Positions 16,983-26,865 of a stretch of DNA of 64,000 bases are shown here, one piece after another. Positions within the stretch are counted from its first letter, which is position 1. Each line of letters starts with the position of its first letter. A model generated the notes under the pieces. The model was given only the letters and a program-made list of their open reading frames with translations, was not told the origin of the DNA and did no database searches. A program made the translations under genes and the position numbers. The DNA comes from Proteobacteria bacterium ST_bin11 (GTDB lineage: Bacteria > Pseudomonadota > Gammaproteobacteria > Methylococcales > Methylomonadaceae): the NCBI GenBank assembly GCA_002083615.1, contig MSXO01000005.1, positions 1 through 64,000 of the forward strand, given 5' to 3'.

Positions 16983-17630
16983 ATGCAAAACATCAGTGAT
17001 ACACAACACACGCTCAGACTATGCAAGCCGGCGGCGATGAGCCTGAACTATGCCAGAGAGGAACGCCTGGGAATAATTGTTCTCATCGGGGTAACGTGGG
17101 GACTTTATCTCGCCATGCTGGCTAAACAATTCAATCAAACCAAACAACTGGAAATCCTGTGGATGCCAACAGATGGGAGCTTGGCCGTTGTATTGGGCAT
17201 TGGCTTATTCGGAATTTTAGTTTCGAGGGCGTTAATAACTCACGCCCAACAATGGGTACTCACCGCCGCCGAACTGGCAAATGATGGGGTGCTGGTGAAT
17301 GGGACAGTGATTGATCTGCGGCAAGCGGATGTGCACAGCAAAGACGGTGTATTCATTGTCTTTCGCTTCGATTATCAGGGCGACTGCTGGATAGGTGAGC
17401 AATGGACTCATCAACAAACTAATGATGACGTACAAATAGGCGAGGACATTGTGGTCCGGATGTTACCGAAAAATCCCAGAGTTTGTGCGTTGTTGCTAAC
17501 AACGCCACGAAAAACCACGCGCAAACTGCAACGGCTAAAAGTCGCCGCGCCGCATCGGCTCGCAAAAGCGCTTCGACCAACGCCATTTAGCCAAACGGCG
17601 GGCACATCGCCACTAGCTCGACATTCCTAA
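16983..17630 (+). CDS. DUF3592-like membrane protein
   Basis: 215-aa protein with two predicted membrane helices (about 29-48 and 66-85). A soluble domain follows in which GTVIDLRQADVHSKDGVFIVFRFDYQG and VRMLPKNPRVCALL resemble the DUF3592 fold (small beta domain after two helices). The C-terminus (about 170-215) is basic and Ser/Thr-rich and probably disordered. No ribosome-binding site of note. It stops 28 bp before the lipoprotein gene, so the two may be cotranscribed. Function unknown. Confidence 0.65.
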   Translation: MQNISDTQHTLRLCKPAAMSLNYAREERLGIIVLIGVTWGLYLAMLAKQFNQTKQLEILWMPTDGSLAVVLGIGLFGILVSRALITHAQQWVLTAAELANDGVLVNGTVIDLRQADVHSKDGVFIVFRFDYQGDCWIGEQWTHQQTNDDVQIGEDIVVRMLPKNPRVCALLLTTPRKTTRKLQRLKVAAPHRLAKALRPTPFSQTAGTSPLARHS

Positions 17631-17658
17631 TCCACCTCCATCTCAGCGGAGAATAACC

Positions 17659-19713
17659 ATGTCTACCATTTTAACTCGCGCAATACTTATCGCCTGTAGC
17701 ACCGGTTTGACGGCCTGCGCCACGCAAGGCTATCCAGGCCCGCAGCTACCCGATGACCAAACCGCGAAAGTTTCCCTAGCCGCGCCTTCCCTCGCTTGGC
17801 TGCCGCCATTCTGGATTTTCCCACTCAACTTGTTACCCAGACTCGACGAGGATTGGAAAAACACAGTGGACTACAAAATTCACCTGAACCAACAAGAGTT
17901 AAACCGCTTCGACTCGATTTCCCTGCTCCCCGGACGGCACAATGTATCCGCCCAATATGTCCGACGAAATGTAGAATTGATCGGCGGCAAAACCTGCACA
18001 TCTTCTGACAGCAAATACGTTAAAGATGATCGCAGTGAAAGTTGTACGAGGACGACAAGCTGTAAAGGCCTATTCAAGATCACGGAGCAAGAACACAATT
18101 GCTCCTTAGCCTTTCGCGCGGCGGCTGGTGGTGTTTACAAACTAGCGGTGAACACTCCCGCGGTAGGGGAAATCAGATTGAGCTTGCGCGATACCGCTGC
18201 GCGCCAGTCCGATCAATGGAATGCCTGCTATTGGACACCGGATCGCTCACACGAGGAATACCTCACGGACACCGTGACCAGCGATTGTTCGATTAGAAGC
18301 GCTCCCCCGAAACCACCCATCCCCGATAATCATCTTCAGGCTCCGGATAAACCCCATGCCCTTGAGCACTGCGACCACGAAAAGTTACCCGATCATCATC
18401 CTCAGCCTCGTGTGGAAAGACCTGATACTCCAAATAAACACCATGATAGGCCATTCAATCCGCAAGAGCGCTGCGACATGGCCGATGGCAAACCGAGAAT
18501 TTATCCCCGTAAAGGCAAGCACGAACACCCTGGAAAAATAGCGATAGACATGCAACAGGAAACCTCACCAATTGGGTTCGATGTGAATATTGGTGAACAC
18601 CCTGTTCCGGGCGGCGAAAAAGGCCCTCGCCCCGACAAAGGTCGCGCGGGAACACCGAAGATCACCGCGCCGTTGGAAAGCGCGAATGGCGAACCAACAT
18701 CCAAAGAAACGCGGAATGACGAGGTCAGTACCGAAGCGACAACCCGAACTGAAACAATACCATCCGCAAGCAATTCGTCTGCGAAAGGACCCAAAACAAA
18801 AACCGAAACTGAAATCGAAAAGCTGCCCCCTGCCGGCATCGATCCCAACGGGAATCAGACACCAAGCCCATCCAATCCGGCAGCAGACCCTTATTCGTTG
18901 AAGACTGGCGATTCGAGTTCAACCGCGAGCGACCTGTCAAGCAAGGACAACACCAGCAGTTCGGTCAATCCAGCGCCAACGAATAATATCCAAACCAACC
19001 CCTCGACGTCGGTTCCAGCCGATTCGTTAAGTGCAAAGGAGATCGCAACACCCACTCCGAGTCATGGCGATTCGGACCAATCCAGCACCAATTTGCCGTC
19101 GGTAGAGAAAGCCATAGTACCACCCGTTAGTGCGCAGCCAACTTCCGCTGATCAAGTACCTTCTGACATATCCACACGGGCAATCGACAGCAAATCAACA
19201 GCTGACTCTGCGTCTAACTCAACAGCGACGTCCGCGTCGTTCGGCAGTTCTGCAGTCAACAGCAATACTACTGCCAATCCGGTTCTGGAGCCTGCTACTA
19301 CCTCAAGCTCAAACTATTCGGTAGCGCCGGCTGCAACGCCAGTAGCCAGTGGCGATTCGTCTGGGGGCAGCATCGGCTCCAGCAGTACCTCGGAACCCAC
19401 TCCGGCATCTGCACCAAGCTCAAGCTACTCTTCAGCGCCTGCTTCATCGCCGTCGGCGAACTCCGGTTCGTCGACAGCCGGCACGAGTTCCAGCACGGCT
19501 TCGGAATCCGCGCCAAGCGCTAAACCTAGCTCCAGCTCTTCTTCGAGTGAAAACTCATCGTTATCTTCCAACGATAGTCCTTCTGCCACCGGACCTGCAC
19601 CTGCACCCACACCGACACCGACACCTACACCTGCGCCTGCAGCAATCCCGAGTCCAAGTCCCGAACCAACACCAGCTGCTCCGGCTGGAATCGCGCCAGC
19701 TGTGGTGCCCTGA
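17659..19713 (+). CDS. Large Ser/Thr/Pro-rich lipoprotein
   Basis: 684-aa predicted lipoprotein: signal peptide with lipobox LTAC (Cys about 20), GGAGAA ribosome-binding site, then a folded-looking domain (about 35-215) with several Cys (KTCTSS, CTRTTSCKG, HNCSLAF, NACYWTP) likely in disulfides. Residues about 220-330 are His/Pro/charged. From about 340 to the end the sequence is almost only Ser, Thr, Ala, Pro and Gln, finishing in a PTPTPTP tract encoded by imperfect hexanucleotide repeats near 19605-19635. Such tails look like wall- or surface-spanning disordered stalks. No family is recognised; it sits beside the LytS/LytTR pair and could be one of its targets (speculation). Confidence 0.7.
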   Translation: MSTILTRAILIACSTGLTACATQGYPGPQLPDDQTAKVSLAAPSLAWLPPFWIFPLNLLPRLDEDWKNTVDYKIHLNQQELNRFDSISLLPGRHNVSAQYVRRNVELIGGKTCTSSDSKYVKDDRSESCTRTTSCKGLFKITEQEHNCSLAFRAAAGGVYKLAVNTPAVGEIRLSLRDTAARQSDQWNACYWTPDRSHEEYLTDTVTSDCSIRSAPPKPPIPDNHLQAPDKPHALEHCDHEKLPDHHPQPRVERPDTPNKHHDRPFNPQERCDMADGKPRIYPRKGKHEHPGKIAIDMQQETSPIGFDVNIGEHPVPGGEKGPRPDKGRAGTPKITAPLESANGEPTSKETRNDEVSTEATTRTETIPSASNSSAKGPKTKTETEIEKLPPAGIDPNGNQTPSPSNPAADPYSLKTGDSSSTASDLSSKDNTSSSVNPAPTNNIQTNPSTSVPADSLSAKEIATPTPSHGDSDQSSTNLPSVEKAIVPPVSAQPTSADQVPSDISTRAIDSKSTADSASNSTATSASFGSSAVNSNTTANPVLEPATTSSSNYSVAPAATPVASGDSSGGSIGSSSTSEPTPASAPSSSYSSAPASSPSANSGSSTAGTSSSTASESAPSAKPSSSSSSSENSSLSSNDSPSATGPAPAPTPTPTPTPAPAAIPSPSPEPTPAAPAGIAPAVVP

Positions 19714-20203
19714 ACGCTCTCAGTCGCGATAAGCGCTAACTCTGGGAGCGCAATTGGCTGAAATTATTAGGCAAGGAGGCTAATGTGCAAGAACTAATAG
19801 GGCTCCAAAAGTCACTCTCAACCCGGCGCTTTGGCGCCGGTTTCTGGACTTTAAAATGGGGGCATGTTCGATGGGCGATTCCACCTGACGGTCAACCATG
19901 CAAATGCCTAAGCCGAAAACGTTCCGCACTAGCAGCATCGTCGGCTGGCGGCGTTCTTCCGCGTAATAGGGCTCGACCCTGCCAAGCGGGCAAACGATTC
20001 TGTTACCCGACAAGGGGTTTTTCCTGGTTATGAGCCTAATGAGAGCCAATCTAGGGATCCTTTTTGGCCCTGAAAAAGCTGCCTGTGGAGATTAGCTTCG
20101 GGCCATCACAAAAGCAGGGACGATCAAAGTTTCAAATCTTCGCCACTGTTTCACTCAGGCTGGCTAGCATATTGGCTAGTCAAGGTGAGCTATTGAGCAG
20201 ACT
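19714..20203. other. Convergent intergenic region with a strong hairpin
   Basis: 490 bp between the lipoprotein and a subtilase that faces it. A perfect 7-bp GC stem (CCGGCGC/GCGCCGG, loop TTTG) at 19823-19840 is followed on the plus strand by TTT only, so it is a weak terminator candidate for the lipoprotein gene. An open minus-strand frame at 19780-20049 has no family resemblance and I treat it as chance. Confidence 0.45.
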
Positions 20204-21991
20204 CTATTTATTCACTTGTATCAAAGCTGTTCCTGTATTACCGGATGTATCAGTGGCCAAGGCTCTTATAGTATGACTGCCCATTGAGGCCTTTTTGGCA
20301 TTCCAGCTATAACTTAAACTGCTGCTCGTCGTGGAAGCGACCAACTTTGCATCGATATAAATCTGGACCTTGGCAATGGCTATATTATCTTTTGCTGAAA
20401 CAGAGACCGCGACTAGACCACTCACTTTAGCGCCCTGCAGTGGATTGGAAATATTAACAAAAGGCGCAACCGTATCCGGGGTGGACGTATTTCCGCCAGT
20501 GCCGGGACTAAGATTTTGATTTTGAACACTAACTGTCAAAGCAGTCGATGAACCATTATTTCCAGCAGCATCGGTAGCTCTCGCGGTTAAGCTAACGTCA
20601 CCGTTGGCTAACCTAGTGGTATCCCAGCTAAATTGATACGGTGCGATGCCGTCAGTTCCGACTAACGAGCCATTTGCAAAAAGCGAGACCTGGCTAACAG
20701 ACTCATTATCGCTTGCCACAACCTCGACAGAAGTCAAACCCGCCACAATACTGCCTGCACTTGGGGATGAAATCGCAGAAGCTGGCGGCTGAGTGTCAGC
20801 TGACATGGTAGTGGTAGCAGCCTTGATTGCATTAGCCGCGTTGACACGCCCGTACCCGAATTTAGGGTCAAAATTAACACCTGATATCTTGTCTGCAGAA
20901 CTTTTCAATAGTTTTTCGACATTGTCAGAAGTGAGCTTCGGATTGGCGGCCTGAATCAGTGCGGCAACCCCAGCTGCCACCGGAGTGGCAAGCGAGGTAC
21001 CGTACCATGCGGCATAAGTGCCACCTTTATTGGTAGTGGGGATGGATACACCCGGCGCGGCAATATCAATATGATTGCCATAATTAGAGAAGCTGGCTTT
21101 TGCGTCATTCGGATCCGTAGCGGAAACGACAACCAGGTTTACATTATCGGCAAGTCCGGGATTTAAGCCATCATTGCCAGCTGCCACCAATACCAAACCA
21201 CCTTTACTTCGCATGTATTGGGCGGCTGACGCTACCGAAGCGCTATCGCTTGCTGCATAGCTAATGTTTGCGACATCCGCACCATTGTCAGCGGCCCAAT
21301 TTAAACCTCGGGCTACGTCACTCCAATATGCATAACCACTGGCATCGTTAGTAATTCTAACAGGCATGATTTTGGCGTTCCACGCCACACCTGCGACACC
21401 GCTGGCGTTATTTGTTACCGCAGCGGCAGCACCTGCTACTGCAGTACCGTGTCCATTAATATCGGCAGTCGCGGAACCACTATCGACGGCATTCCACCCG
21501 GGCACCATATGTGTAGCTAAATCGGGATGTGAACCATCGACCCCGCTGTCAAGAATTGCAATAGTAATACCGTCTGCTTTTGACACATCCCATGCTTGTG
21601 CACACTGGATTTTGGAGAAATGCCAAGCATTGGCAAATTGTGGGTCGTTTGGAATGGCGCTCAATGGCACAGCCATGTCCAATTCAGCAAACTCTATATG
21701 GGGATTTTTTGACAAGGCACGGACGACGGCCGCTTCAGCATGCTCAGGGACATTAATGATATGAGTTGCCGAAGTACCAATTTTTTCAACCTTATCACTA
21801 GCATTAAAATGCAGTATTTTTTCAAACTCGGTCTCTGGCAACCCCGCTTTAGGCTGCACTAATATACGTCCCGACTTCCAAGCTTTACTGGCTGGTAACT
21901 TCACTGCCGAATCGGACGATACTTGACCATTCGCAAAACCAATCGGCAAACACAATAAACTAACTACCATACCCTTCTTAACACTAAACAT
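20204..21991 (-). CDS. Secreted subtilisin-like serine protease (S8), paralogue 1
   Basis: 595-aa exported protease. It has a cleavable signal peptide (VVSLLCLPIGFANGQ), a propeptide with the fervidolysin-like pattern (SGRILVQPKAGLPETEFEKIL), the S8 catalytic domain (about 125-385), and two C-terminal Ig-like domains (PPASAISSPSAG and VAPFVNISNPLQGAK starts). The catalytic triad is intact: D148 in ILDSGVDG, H181 in NGHGTAVAG, S333 in GTSLATP, with oxyanion Asn in AAGNDG. The ATG at 21991 has AGAAGGG upstream. It is a clear paralogue of the next gene, 212 bp upstream. Substrate unknown. Confidence 0.93.
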   Translation of the reverse strand: MFSVKKGMVVSLLCLPIGFANGQVSSDSAVKLPASKAWKSGRILVQPKAGLPETEFEKILHFNASDKVEKIGTSATHIINVPEHAEAAVVRALSKNPHIEFAELDMAVPLSAIPNDPQFANAWHFSKIQCAQAWDVSKADGITIAILDSGVDGSHPDLATHMVPGWNAVDSGSATADINGHGTAVAGAAAAVTNNASGVAGVAWNAKIMPVRITNDASGYAYWSDVARGLNWAADNGADVANISYAASDSASVASAAQYMRSKGGLVLVAAGNDGLNPGLADNVNLVVVSATDPNDAKASFSNYGNHIDIAAPGVSIPTTNKGGTYAAWYGTSLATPVAAGVAALIQAANPKLTSDNVEKLLKSSADKISGVNFDPKFGYGRVNAANAIKAATTTMSADTQPPASAISSPSAGSIVAGLTSVEVVASDNESVSQVSLFANGSLVGTDGIAPYQFSWDTTRLANGDVSLTARATDAAGNNGSSTALTVSVQNQNLSPGTGGNTSTPDTVAPFVNISNPLQGAKVSGLVAVSVSAKDNIAIAKVQIYIDAKLVASTTSSSLSYSWNAKKASMGSHTIRALATDTSGNTGTALIQVNK

Positions 21992-22145
21992 TACAATCCC
22001 TTCTTTAAACATCGCAAAAAAGATGCATTGTAAAATGATCGGCCTGAGTAATTTATTAAGAACGCATTAAAACTCGTGGCTGCGTTGTCGAGGAAGAAAG
22101 GCGGGTAAGCACATGCATATTTACGCTTGAGGCATGCGATAAAGT

Positions 22146-22172
22146 AATACAGGGGCGAAAAGCCCCTGTATT
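22146..22172 (-). terminator. Terminator between the two subtilase genes
   Basis: Perfect 11-bp stem AATACAGGGGC/GCCCCTGTATT with loop GAAAA, 51 bp past the stop of the upstream subtilase. On the minus strand it is followed by ACTTTATC, so the T-run is short. It probably ends the transcript of paralogue 2, making the two proteases separate units. Confidence 0.65.
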
Positions 22173-22223
22173 GACGGATCCGAAAGCGCTGCCTATATTT
22201 TGGCGGTTTTCGTTATATTAGAA

Positions 22224-24041
22224 CTATTTGCTTACTTGAATACTTACGTTAGCAGTTTTATTCGAGCTATCGGTGGCAATAGCCTGAATTGTATGACTGC
22301 CAGCAGTTAATTTCCTAATGTTCCAACTGTAGCTTAAAGTTTTACTCGTCGAAGAAGACACCAACTTGCTGTTGATATAGAGCTGTACTTTAGCGACTGC
22401 AACGTCGTCATTCGCAGCAACAGAAATATTAACTACGCTTCCGCTCACTTTCGCACCATTTACCGGGTTAGAAATGGCAACGGTTGGAGCGGCTTGATCC
22501 GTGATGGTTACAGTAGTTTGGTTTTGCACATTCACGGTTACTGCAGTTGATGAACCTTGGTTTCCAGAAGAGTCAGTAGCTACTGTTGTTAAGTTGATAT
22601 TGCCATTTGCCACAGTCTTTGAATCCCAGGTGAAGGTATAAGGCGCAGTGCCATCGGTCCCCACCAATTTACCGCCAGCATAAAAAGATACCTGACTTAC
22701 CGCAACATTATCGCTGGCATTAGCGGCCACAGACACCAAACCACTTACCACCGATCCAACAGCAGGTGACGATATAGCGACCGTAGGTGCTAAAGTATCT
22801 TTAGCTAAAGTATTGATTGCCAGTTGCACTGCTGCGTTAGCATTGATTCGTCCGAAACCATAGTTCGGATCAAAATCTAAACCCGATACTTTATCCGCTG
22901 AGTTTTTTAACACTTTTTCCACATCCGCTGGAACCAAATTAGGGTTCGCGGCTTGAATCAACGCGACTACCCCCGCAGTAACAGGACTAGAAAACGAGGT
23001 TCCATTCCAATTGGCATACCCACCACCTCTGAGAAGAGTTGCAATATAGGTCCCTGGTGCAGCAACATCGATGAATGCACCAAAGTTTGACCAACTGGCT
23101 TTCAGATCATTACCATCGGTTGCGGAGACTGAAATCATGTAGGGATTATTGGCGTAACCCGGATCTATACCATCATTAGCGCCTGCGACCACGACTAAGC
23201 CACCTTTGGAATTCATATACTGCGCAGCAGATGACACAGCCGAACTACCACTCACACCGTAACTTATATTCGCTACATCGGCACCATTGTCTGCCGCCCA
23301 ACTCAAGCCACGCGCAATATCACTCCAGTAAGCGTATCCAGTAGAATCGTTAGTAATCCTGACGGGCATGACTTTCGCGTTCCACGCCACGCCAGCGACC
23401 CCTAACGAGTTATCGGTAACAGCCGCCGCCGCTCCCGCAACCGCTGTGCCATGACCATTGACATCAGAGGTATCAGAGCCACCGTCAACAGCGTTCCAAC
23501 CCGAGATCATGTGGCTAGCTAAATCCGGATGCGAACCATCAACACCACTATCCAGAATGGCAATCGTAATGCCATCAGCTTTGGAAACATCCCAGGCATC
23601 AGGCGTTTGTATCTTCGTTAAATGCCACGCACCAGCAAAGCTTGGATCGTTTGGAGTGCTAACGCTCATTGGCTGAGCCATATCCAACTCGGCAAACTCG
23701 ATATGGGGGTTTTTTGCAAGCGCGCGCACTACTGCGTCTTCGGCTTGCTCAGGAACGCTAACGACATGAACGGGCAAATTACCGATTTTTTCGCTGCTCT
23801 TACCTTGGTTACCGCGTAGAATTTTTTCGAACTCTGCATCGGACAAGCCGGCATTTGGTTTAACTAAGATTTGCCCTGATTTCCAGGTTTTAGCCATTTT
23901 CCCTGCAGAAGCCGGCATTTGTTGCATCTCTTGATTGATCTGCAAAACTTCTCGTTCGAGTAAATATTTGTCAAGGTAGACGATGGCGGGCAGAGCCAAA
24001 ATTGCAATGCCCAACGTTATGTATAATTTGTTTTTGTTCAT
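22224..24041 (-). CDS. Membrane-anchored subtilisin-like serine protease (S8), paralogue 2
   Basis: 605-aa paralogue of its neighbour with the same order: propeptide (SGQILVKPNAGLSDAEFEKIL), S8 domain with D164 (ILDSGVDG), H197 (NGHGTAVAG), oxyanion Asn (AGANDG) and S349 (NGTSFSSP), then two Ig-like domains. The N-terminus differs: MNKNKLYITLGIAILALPAIV is followed by charged residues without a clear signal-peptidase site, so it looks like an uncleaved signal anchor (about 6-22). GGGGA precedes the ATG. A tandem duplication with divergence of targeting is the simplest reading. Confidence 0.92.
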   Translation of the reverse strand: MNKNKLYITLGIAILALPAIVYLDKYLLEREVLQINQEMQQMPASAGKMAKTWKSGQILVKPNAGLSDAEFEKILRGNQGKSSEKIGNLPVHVVSVPEQAEDAVVRALAKNPHIEFAELDMAQPMSVSTPNDPSFAGAWHLTKIQTPDAWDVSKADGITIAILDSGVDGSHPDLASHMISGWNAVDGGSDTSDVNGHGTAVAGAAAAVTDNSLGVAGVAWNAKVMPVRITNDSTGYAYWSDIARGLSWAADNGADVANISYGVSGSSAVSSAAQYMNSKGGLVVVAGANDGIDPGYANNPYMISVSATDGNDLKASWSNFGAFIDVAAPGTYIATLLRGGGYANWNGTSFSSPVTAGVVALIQAANPNLVPADVEKVLKNSADKVSGLDFDPNYGFGRINANAAVQLAINTLAKDTLAPTVAISSPAVGSVVSGLVSVAANASDNVAVSQVSFYAGGKLVGTDGTAPYTFTWDSKTVANGNINLTTVATDSSGNQGSSTAVTVNVQNQTTVTITDQAAPTVAISNPVNGAKVSGSVVNISVAANDDVAVAKVQLYINSKLVSSSTSKTLSYSWNIRKLTAGSHTIQAIATDSSNKTANVSIQVSK

Positions 24042-24284
24042 AACTGTTCCCCAGGTTTTATTTTAAACATCCCATTCTCAAAAACCTCCTCCCTAGCTTA
24101 TTGCCTTAAGGCTTTCTGGACATCAGCTGACTTCTAATATCCAATTTAATGGCTGAATCAGCTTTCTGCTTAGTAGGAAGTCTAAAAAAAATGGACTGCC
24201 ATTACTGTGACTTTGGTTTCAGAATCACAATAACTACAACGGGAGAATCAATGTAGCTCGAACTGGCAAGCAAATACCCGACAA

Positions 24285-24313
24285 AAAAAACGCCGGTTAA
24301 ACCGGCGTTTTTT
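24285..24313 (-). terminator. Strong bidirectional terminator after the PEP-CTERM gene
   Basis: Near-perfect hairpin, AAAAAACGCCGGT paired with ACCGGCGTTTTTT around a 3-nt loop, with T-runs on both strands. It lies 22 bp past the PEP-CTERM stop (24335). Confidence 0.85.
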
Positions 24314-24334
24314 GCTTGTAAAAAAATCAGACGA

Positions 24335-25054
24335 TCAAGCTTTGGTTTTACGAGACAAGCCCATACCTAACAACCCCATACCTAACAAAGCCACAACGCT
24401 TGGTTCTGGTACGCTACCTTGACCACCACCGCCACCGTTCTGGCCATTATAGTTACCTACCAGGAACCCACTATCAGAGCAACCGGTACAACCAGCAACA
24501 CTCAATGATTGCAAATGGGCCCCCAACTGACTTGCTGGTAACTGAGTTTCTGAACTTTGCAGCATAGCTGCGCCGATAAAGTCGCTTAAAGTCCAATCTC
24601 GGTTTGATAACGTAGCAGTAAATGACAAATTTACCGCATTAGTGACATCCGGGGCATTTGGTGGACCTGACGGATCAAGTGCTTCGAACATAAATGTAGG
24701 ATTGAAGTTTCCCCCACCTTGCGTTGAAGCCGGGTTGTTTATCGACCACCCGGTTGGTGAAAATCCACCAAAAGAAACATTACCAGGGCTGACCAAAGAC
24801 CCCAGATTGAAATAAAACTCATCCAGCTTGGCATTAGGATGCAAAGGCGAAACGATGTCTACTGTCCAAGTGGCCACTGCACCAACAACGTCGATGCCAA
24901 CGTTGATAAATAAGTTATCAGGATTAGCAACTCTGGGATCGCCAGTTAAGCTACCCGTCACGTTGAACGGTGCCGCTTCAACGCCGCCCGCAAAAATCGC
25001 CGTTGACGATAACAATCCCACCAAAAGCATATGTTTAAAAGTTCTTGCTTCCAT
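24335..25054 (-). CDS. PEP-CTERM sorting-signal exoprotein
   Basis: 239-aa secreted protein. N-terminal signal peptide (MLLVGLLSSTAIFAGGVEA). The body is Gly/Asn-rich and beta-strand-like (NLFINVGIDVVGAVATWTV). The C-terminal tripartite PEP-CTERM signal is VPEP, a hydrophobic helix (VALLGMGLLGMGLS) and RKTKA. Such proteins are processed by exosortase (EpsH-like) and linked to exopolysaccharide; the exosortase is not in this window. A poly-Gly linker precedes the signal, and a CxxC (CTGCS) lies near 200. Start at 25054 chosen for its GGGGG site and signal peptide rather than an ATG at 25132. Function of the body unknown. Confidence 0.88.
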   Translation of the reverse strand: MEARTFKHMLLVGLLSSTAIFAGGVEAAPFNVTGSLTGDPRVANPDNLFINVGIDVVGAVATWTVDIVSPLHPNAKLDEFYFNLGSLVSPGNVSFGGFSPTGWSINNPASTQGGGNFNPTFMFEALDPSGPPNAPDVTNAVNLSFTATLSNRDWTLSDFIGAAMLQSSETQLPASQLGAHLQSLSVAGCTGCSDSGFLVGNYNGQNGGGGGQGSVPEPSVVALLGMGLLGMGLSRKTKA

Positions 25055-25864
25055 AATTCCCCCGTAAAAAATCTGTAAACACTTCAAATGGTTTCGTTGG
25101 ATGCGTTTTCGCAAGAAAAGCCACGAAACCATAATAAAAGCAAAGCAAATGACGGGCCAAAATTTTATTTAACTTTAAAAAACATGAGATTAGATTGACA
25201 TTTCAATCCTAAACAGCCCATTCCAATCCTAACTGTAAAGTTTTTCGTCAGTGTTTAGAGACATTCACGCCGATTTAAGGGGTAAATAACCCTAAACATA
25301 TAGCGAAAACCCAGTAACCAGAATAATTTTCACCAATTGCTGTTGGGAACTGACCTTAAAACGCCCCTACGACAATCCCAGCAATCAAAGCACCTGCGCA
25401 GAAAAAAAGGAAAAACTCCCGTCGCTTCGTCATAAAATTTTCACAATTACCTCTATCAACTGATTCATCCAGCTACCCTTATCTAAAACTGTAAAAAAAA
25501 CCGACACAAATGCCGCCATTCCGAAGCAATCAGGGTGCTGGCTACAGTTTGTGATTTTGCTCCTTTAAATACCATCCGAGATCAGGTCGCAGGAGGCTTC
25601 GACTATCTAAATCGCAAAGGAATATCGGCGATAAATTGGGCAGTGTGAATTAACAGCAAATCAAACTCAGATACGTACCCGGCCAGCGCAAGTCGACGCA
25701 TCAACTATTTCAACGATCTATGGTATAAAGCGCTGCGATTTAATTGTATCGCCAACATCATTCGGCGGAATGGGTGTTCGGGGAAGTTAGACTAAGAAAG
25801 CCAATCGGCAGTGCCTCCAGCATTGCACCATTGGATCAATAACTACTATAGAGGGGGACAAATA
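25055..25864. other. 810-bp AT-rich intergenic region
   Basis: Between the PEP-CTERM gene and a divergent anchored-protein gene. It is AT-rich with two related ATTCCAATCCTAAC-like strings near 25204-25237 that could be regulatory half-sites. Apart from one possible 25-codon minus-strand frame I see no gene. Confidence 0.4.
25356..25433 (-). CDS. Possible 25-aa membrane peptide
   Basis: Minus-strand frame from ATG 25433: starts MTKRREFF, then a hydrophobic helix (FLFFCAGALIAGIVVGAF) and a stop. The RR before a hydrophobic stretch resembles a small membrane peptide or a Tat-like signal without cargo. No good ribosome-binding site, so this is only a candidate. Confidence 0.2.
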   Translation of the reverse strand: MTKRREFFLFFCAGALIAGIVVGAF

Positions 25865-26536
25865 ATGATAGAACTCGTGATAATCCTAGGACTGGCAGTG
25901 TTGGGTTGGCTGGCGTGGAAAGGTAAGCTTAAATCAATCGGCAAAATAATCGCCGACAAATTTGCTACGCCGACCCAGCAAGCAACTTCAGGCAGCGTTA
26001 AAACCACTTCGCAAGCCGATGAGCCATCGCCAGTCGCACCGGCAATTCAACAGCCTGTTGCGGTGGAGCCAATCGTCGAACCAGCTCCGCAAGCACCGAT
26101 CGTAGCGGCAGTCGTCGTCGAAGAACCTAAAACCCCGCTTACGCTAGAAACCCCAGCAATTAAACAACCCGAAGACTCTATATTAAAACGCCATTATTTG
26201 GCTGGCTTGCAAGCAGAGAAAGACGCCATTAGTAATCCGTATCCAACCGATTCCGTGCTGCGCCGTCACTATGAAACACTGCACAAAATCGAAATGCCCC
26301 AGCCGGCAAAAACGCCAGAAGAATCCAGTCCAATCCAGCCGCAGGTAGCGGCCGAGGAAACAAACATTGCCGAGACCGTAGTCTCTGGCGATACGTTAAA
26401 ACCGAAACAAGACCTGGACCAATTGCGGAGCGAGATTGCGGCAGAATTGCCGGCAACGCCTAGCGATTCGGTCTTGAAACGTCATCACGAAAACCTGCTA
26501 CAAGCCAAACTGCAACAACGCTTATCCGAACAGTAA
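25865..26536 (+). CDS. Membrane-anchored protein with three DSVLKRH repeats
   Basis: 223-aa protein. One N-terminal membrane helix (about 2-18) is followed by a Pro/Ala/Val/Glu-rich linker (about 33-100). Three copies of a motif then follow: DSILKRHYLAGL at about 104, DSVLRRHYETLH at about 129 and DSVLKRHHENLL at about 201. Each is a likely amphipathic helix, with Pro-rich spacers between. GAGGGGG precedes the ATG at 25865, which I prefer to an upstream start at 25811. I do not know a named family; the repeats look like docking helices facing the cytoplasm. It is a single gene with no obvious terminator. Confidence 0.75.
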   Translation: MIELVIILGLAVLGWLAWKGKLKSIGKIIADKFATPTQQATSGSVKTTSQADEPSPVAPAIQQPVAVEPIVEPAPQAPIVAAVVVEEPKTPLTLETPAIKQPEDSILKRHYLAGLQAEKDAISNPYPTDSVLRRHYETLHKIEMPQPAKTPEESSPIQPQVAAEETNIAETVVSGDTLKPKQDLDQLRSEIAAELPATPSDSVLKRHHENLLQAKLQQRLSEQ

Positions 26537-26865
26537 GCGGTTGGAAACACCAAGGGTTTATAACGACGGTCCATAGCGAGATGCTTTGGACCGGTTGCCC
26601 GCGCGAAAGCAAATCCTCGACCCAAACTTTTTTTGGCGACTTTAAAGCGCCGCCAAACGAAAACCCCTCTCTATTACAGTTACTCACACTGTGGGTAGGT
26701 AAATAGATTTTGACAATCTTTTAAACAACGGTAGGCTACAACGCTGTTTTTATGTGCGTCTTGATCAGATACGGAGACCTTGAGTAGTTTTCGTGCTAAT
26801 AAAGCGATCGGCAACGCGATGCACTACAAGTGGCGTTTACACATCCACAACGGACCAGGACCAGC

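Noticed and set aside
19780..20049. 89-codon minus-strand frame between the lipoprotein and the subtilase
   Set aside because: No homology or start signal; overlaps a terminator-like hairpin.
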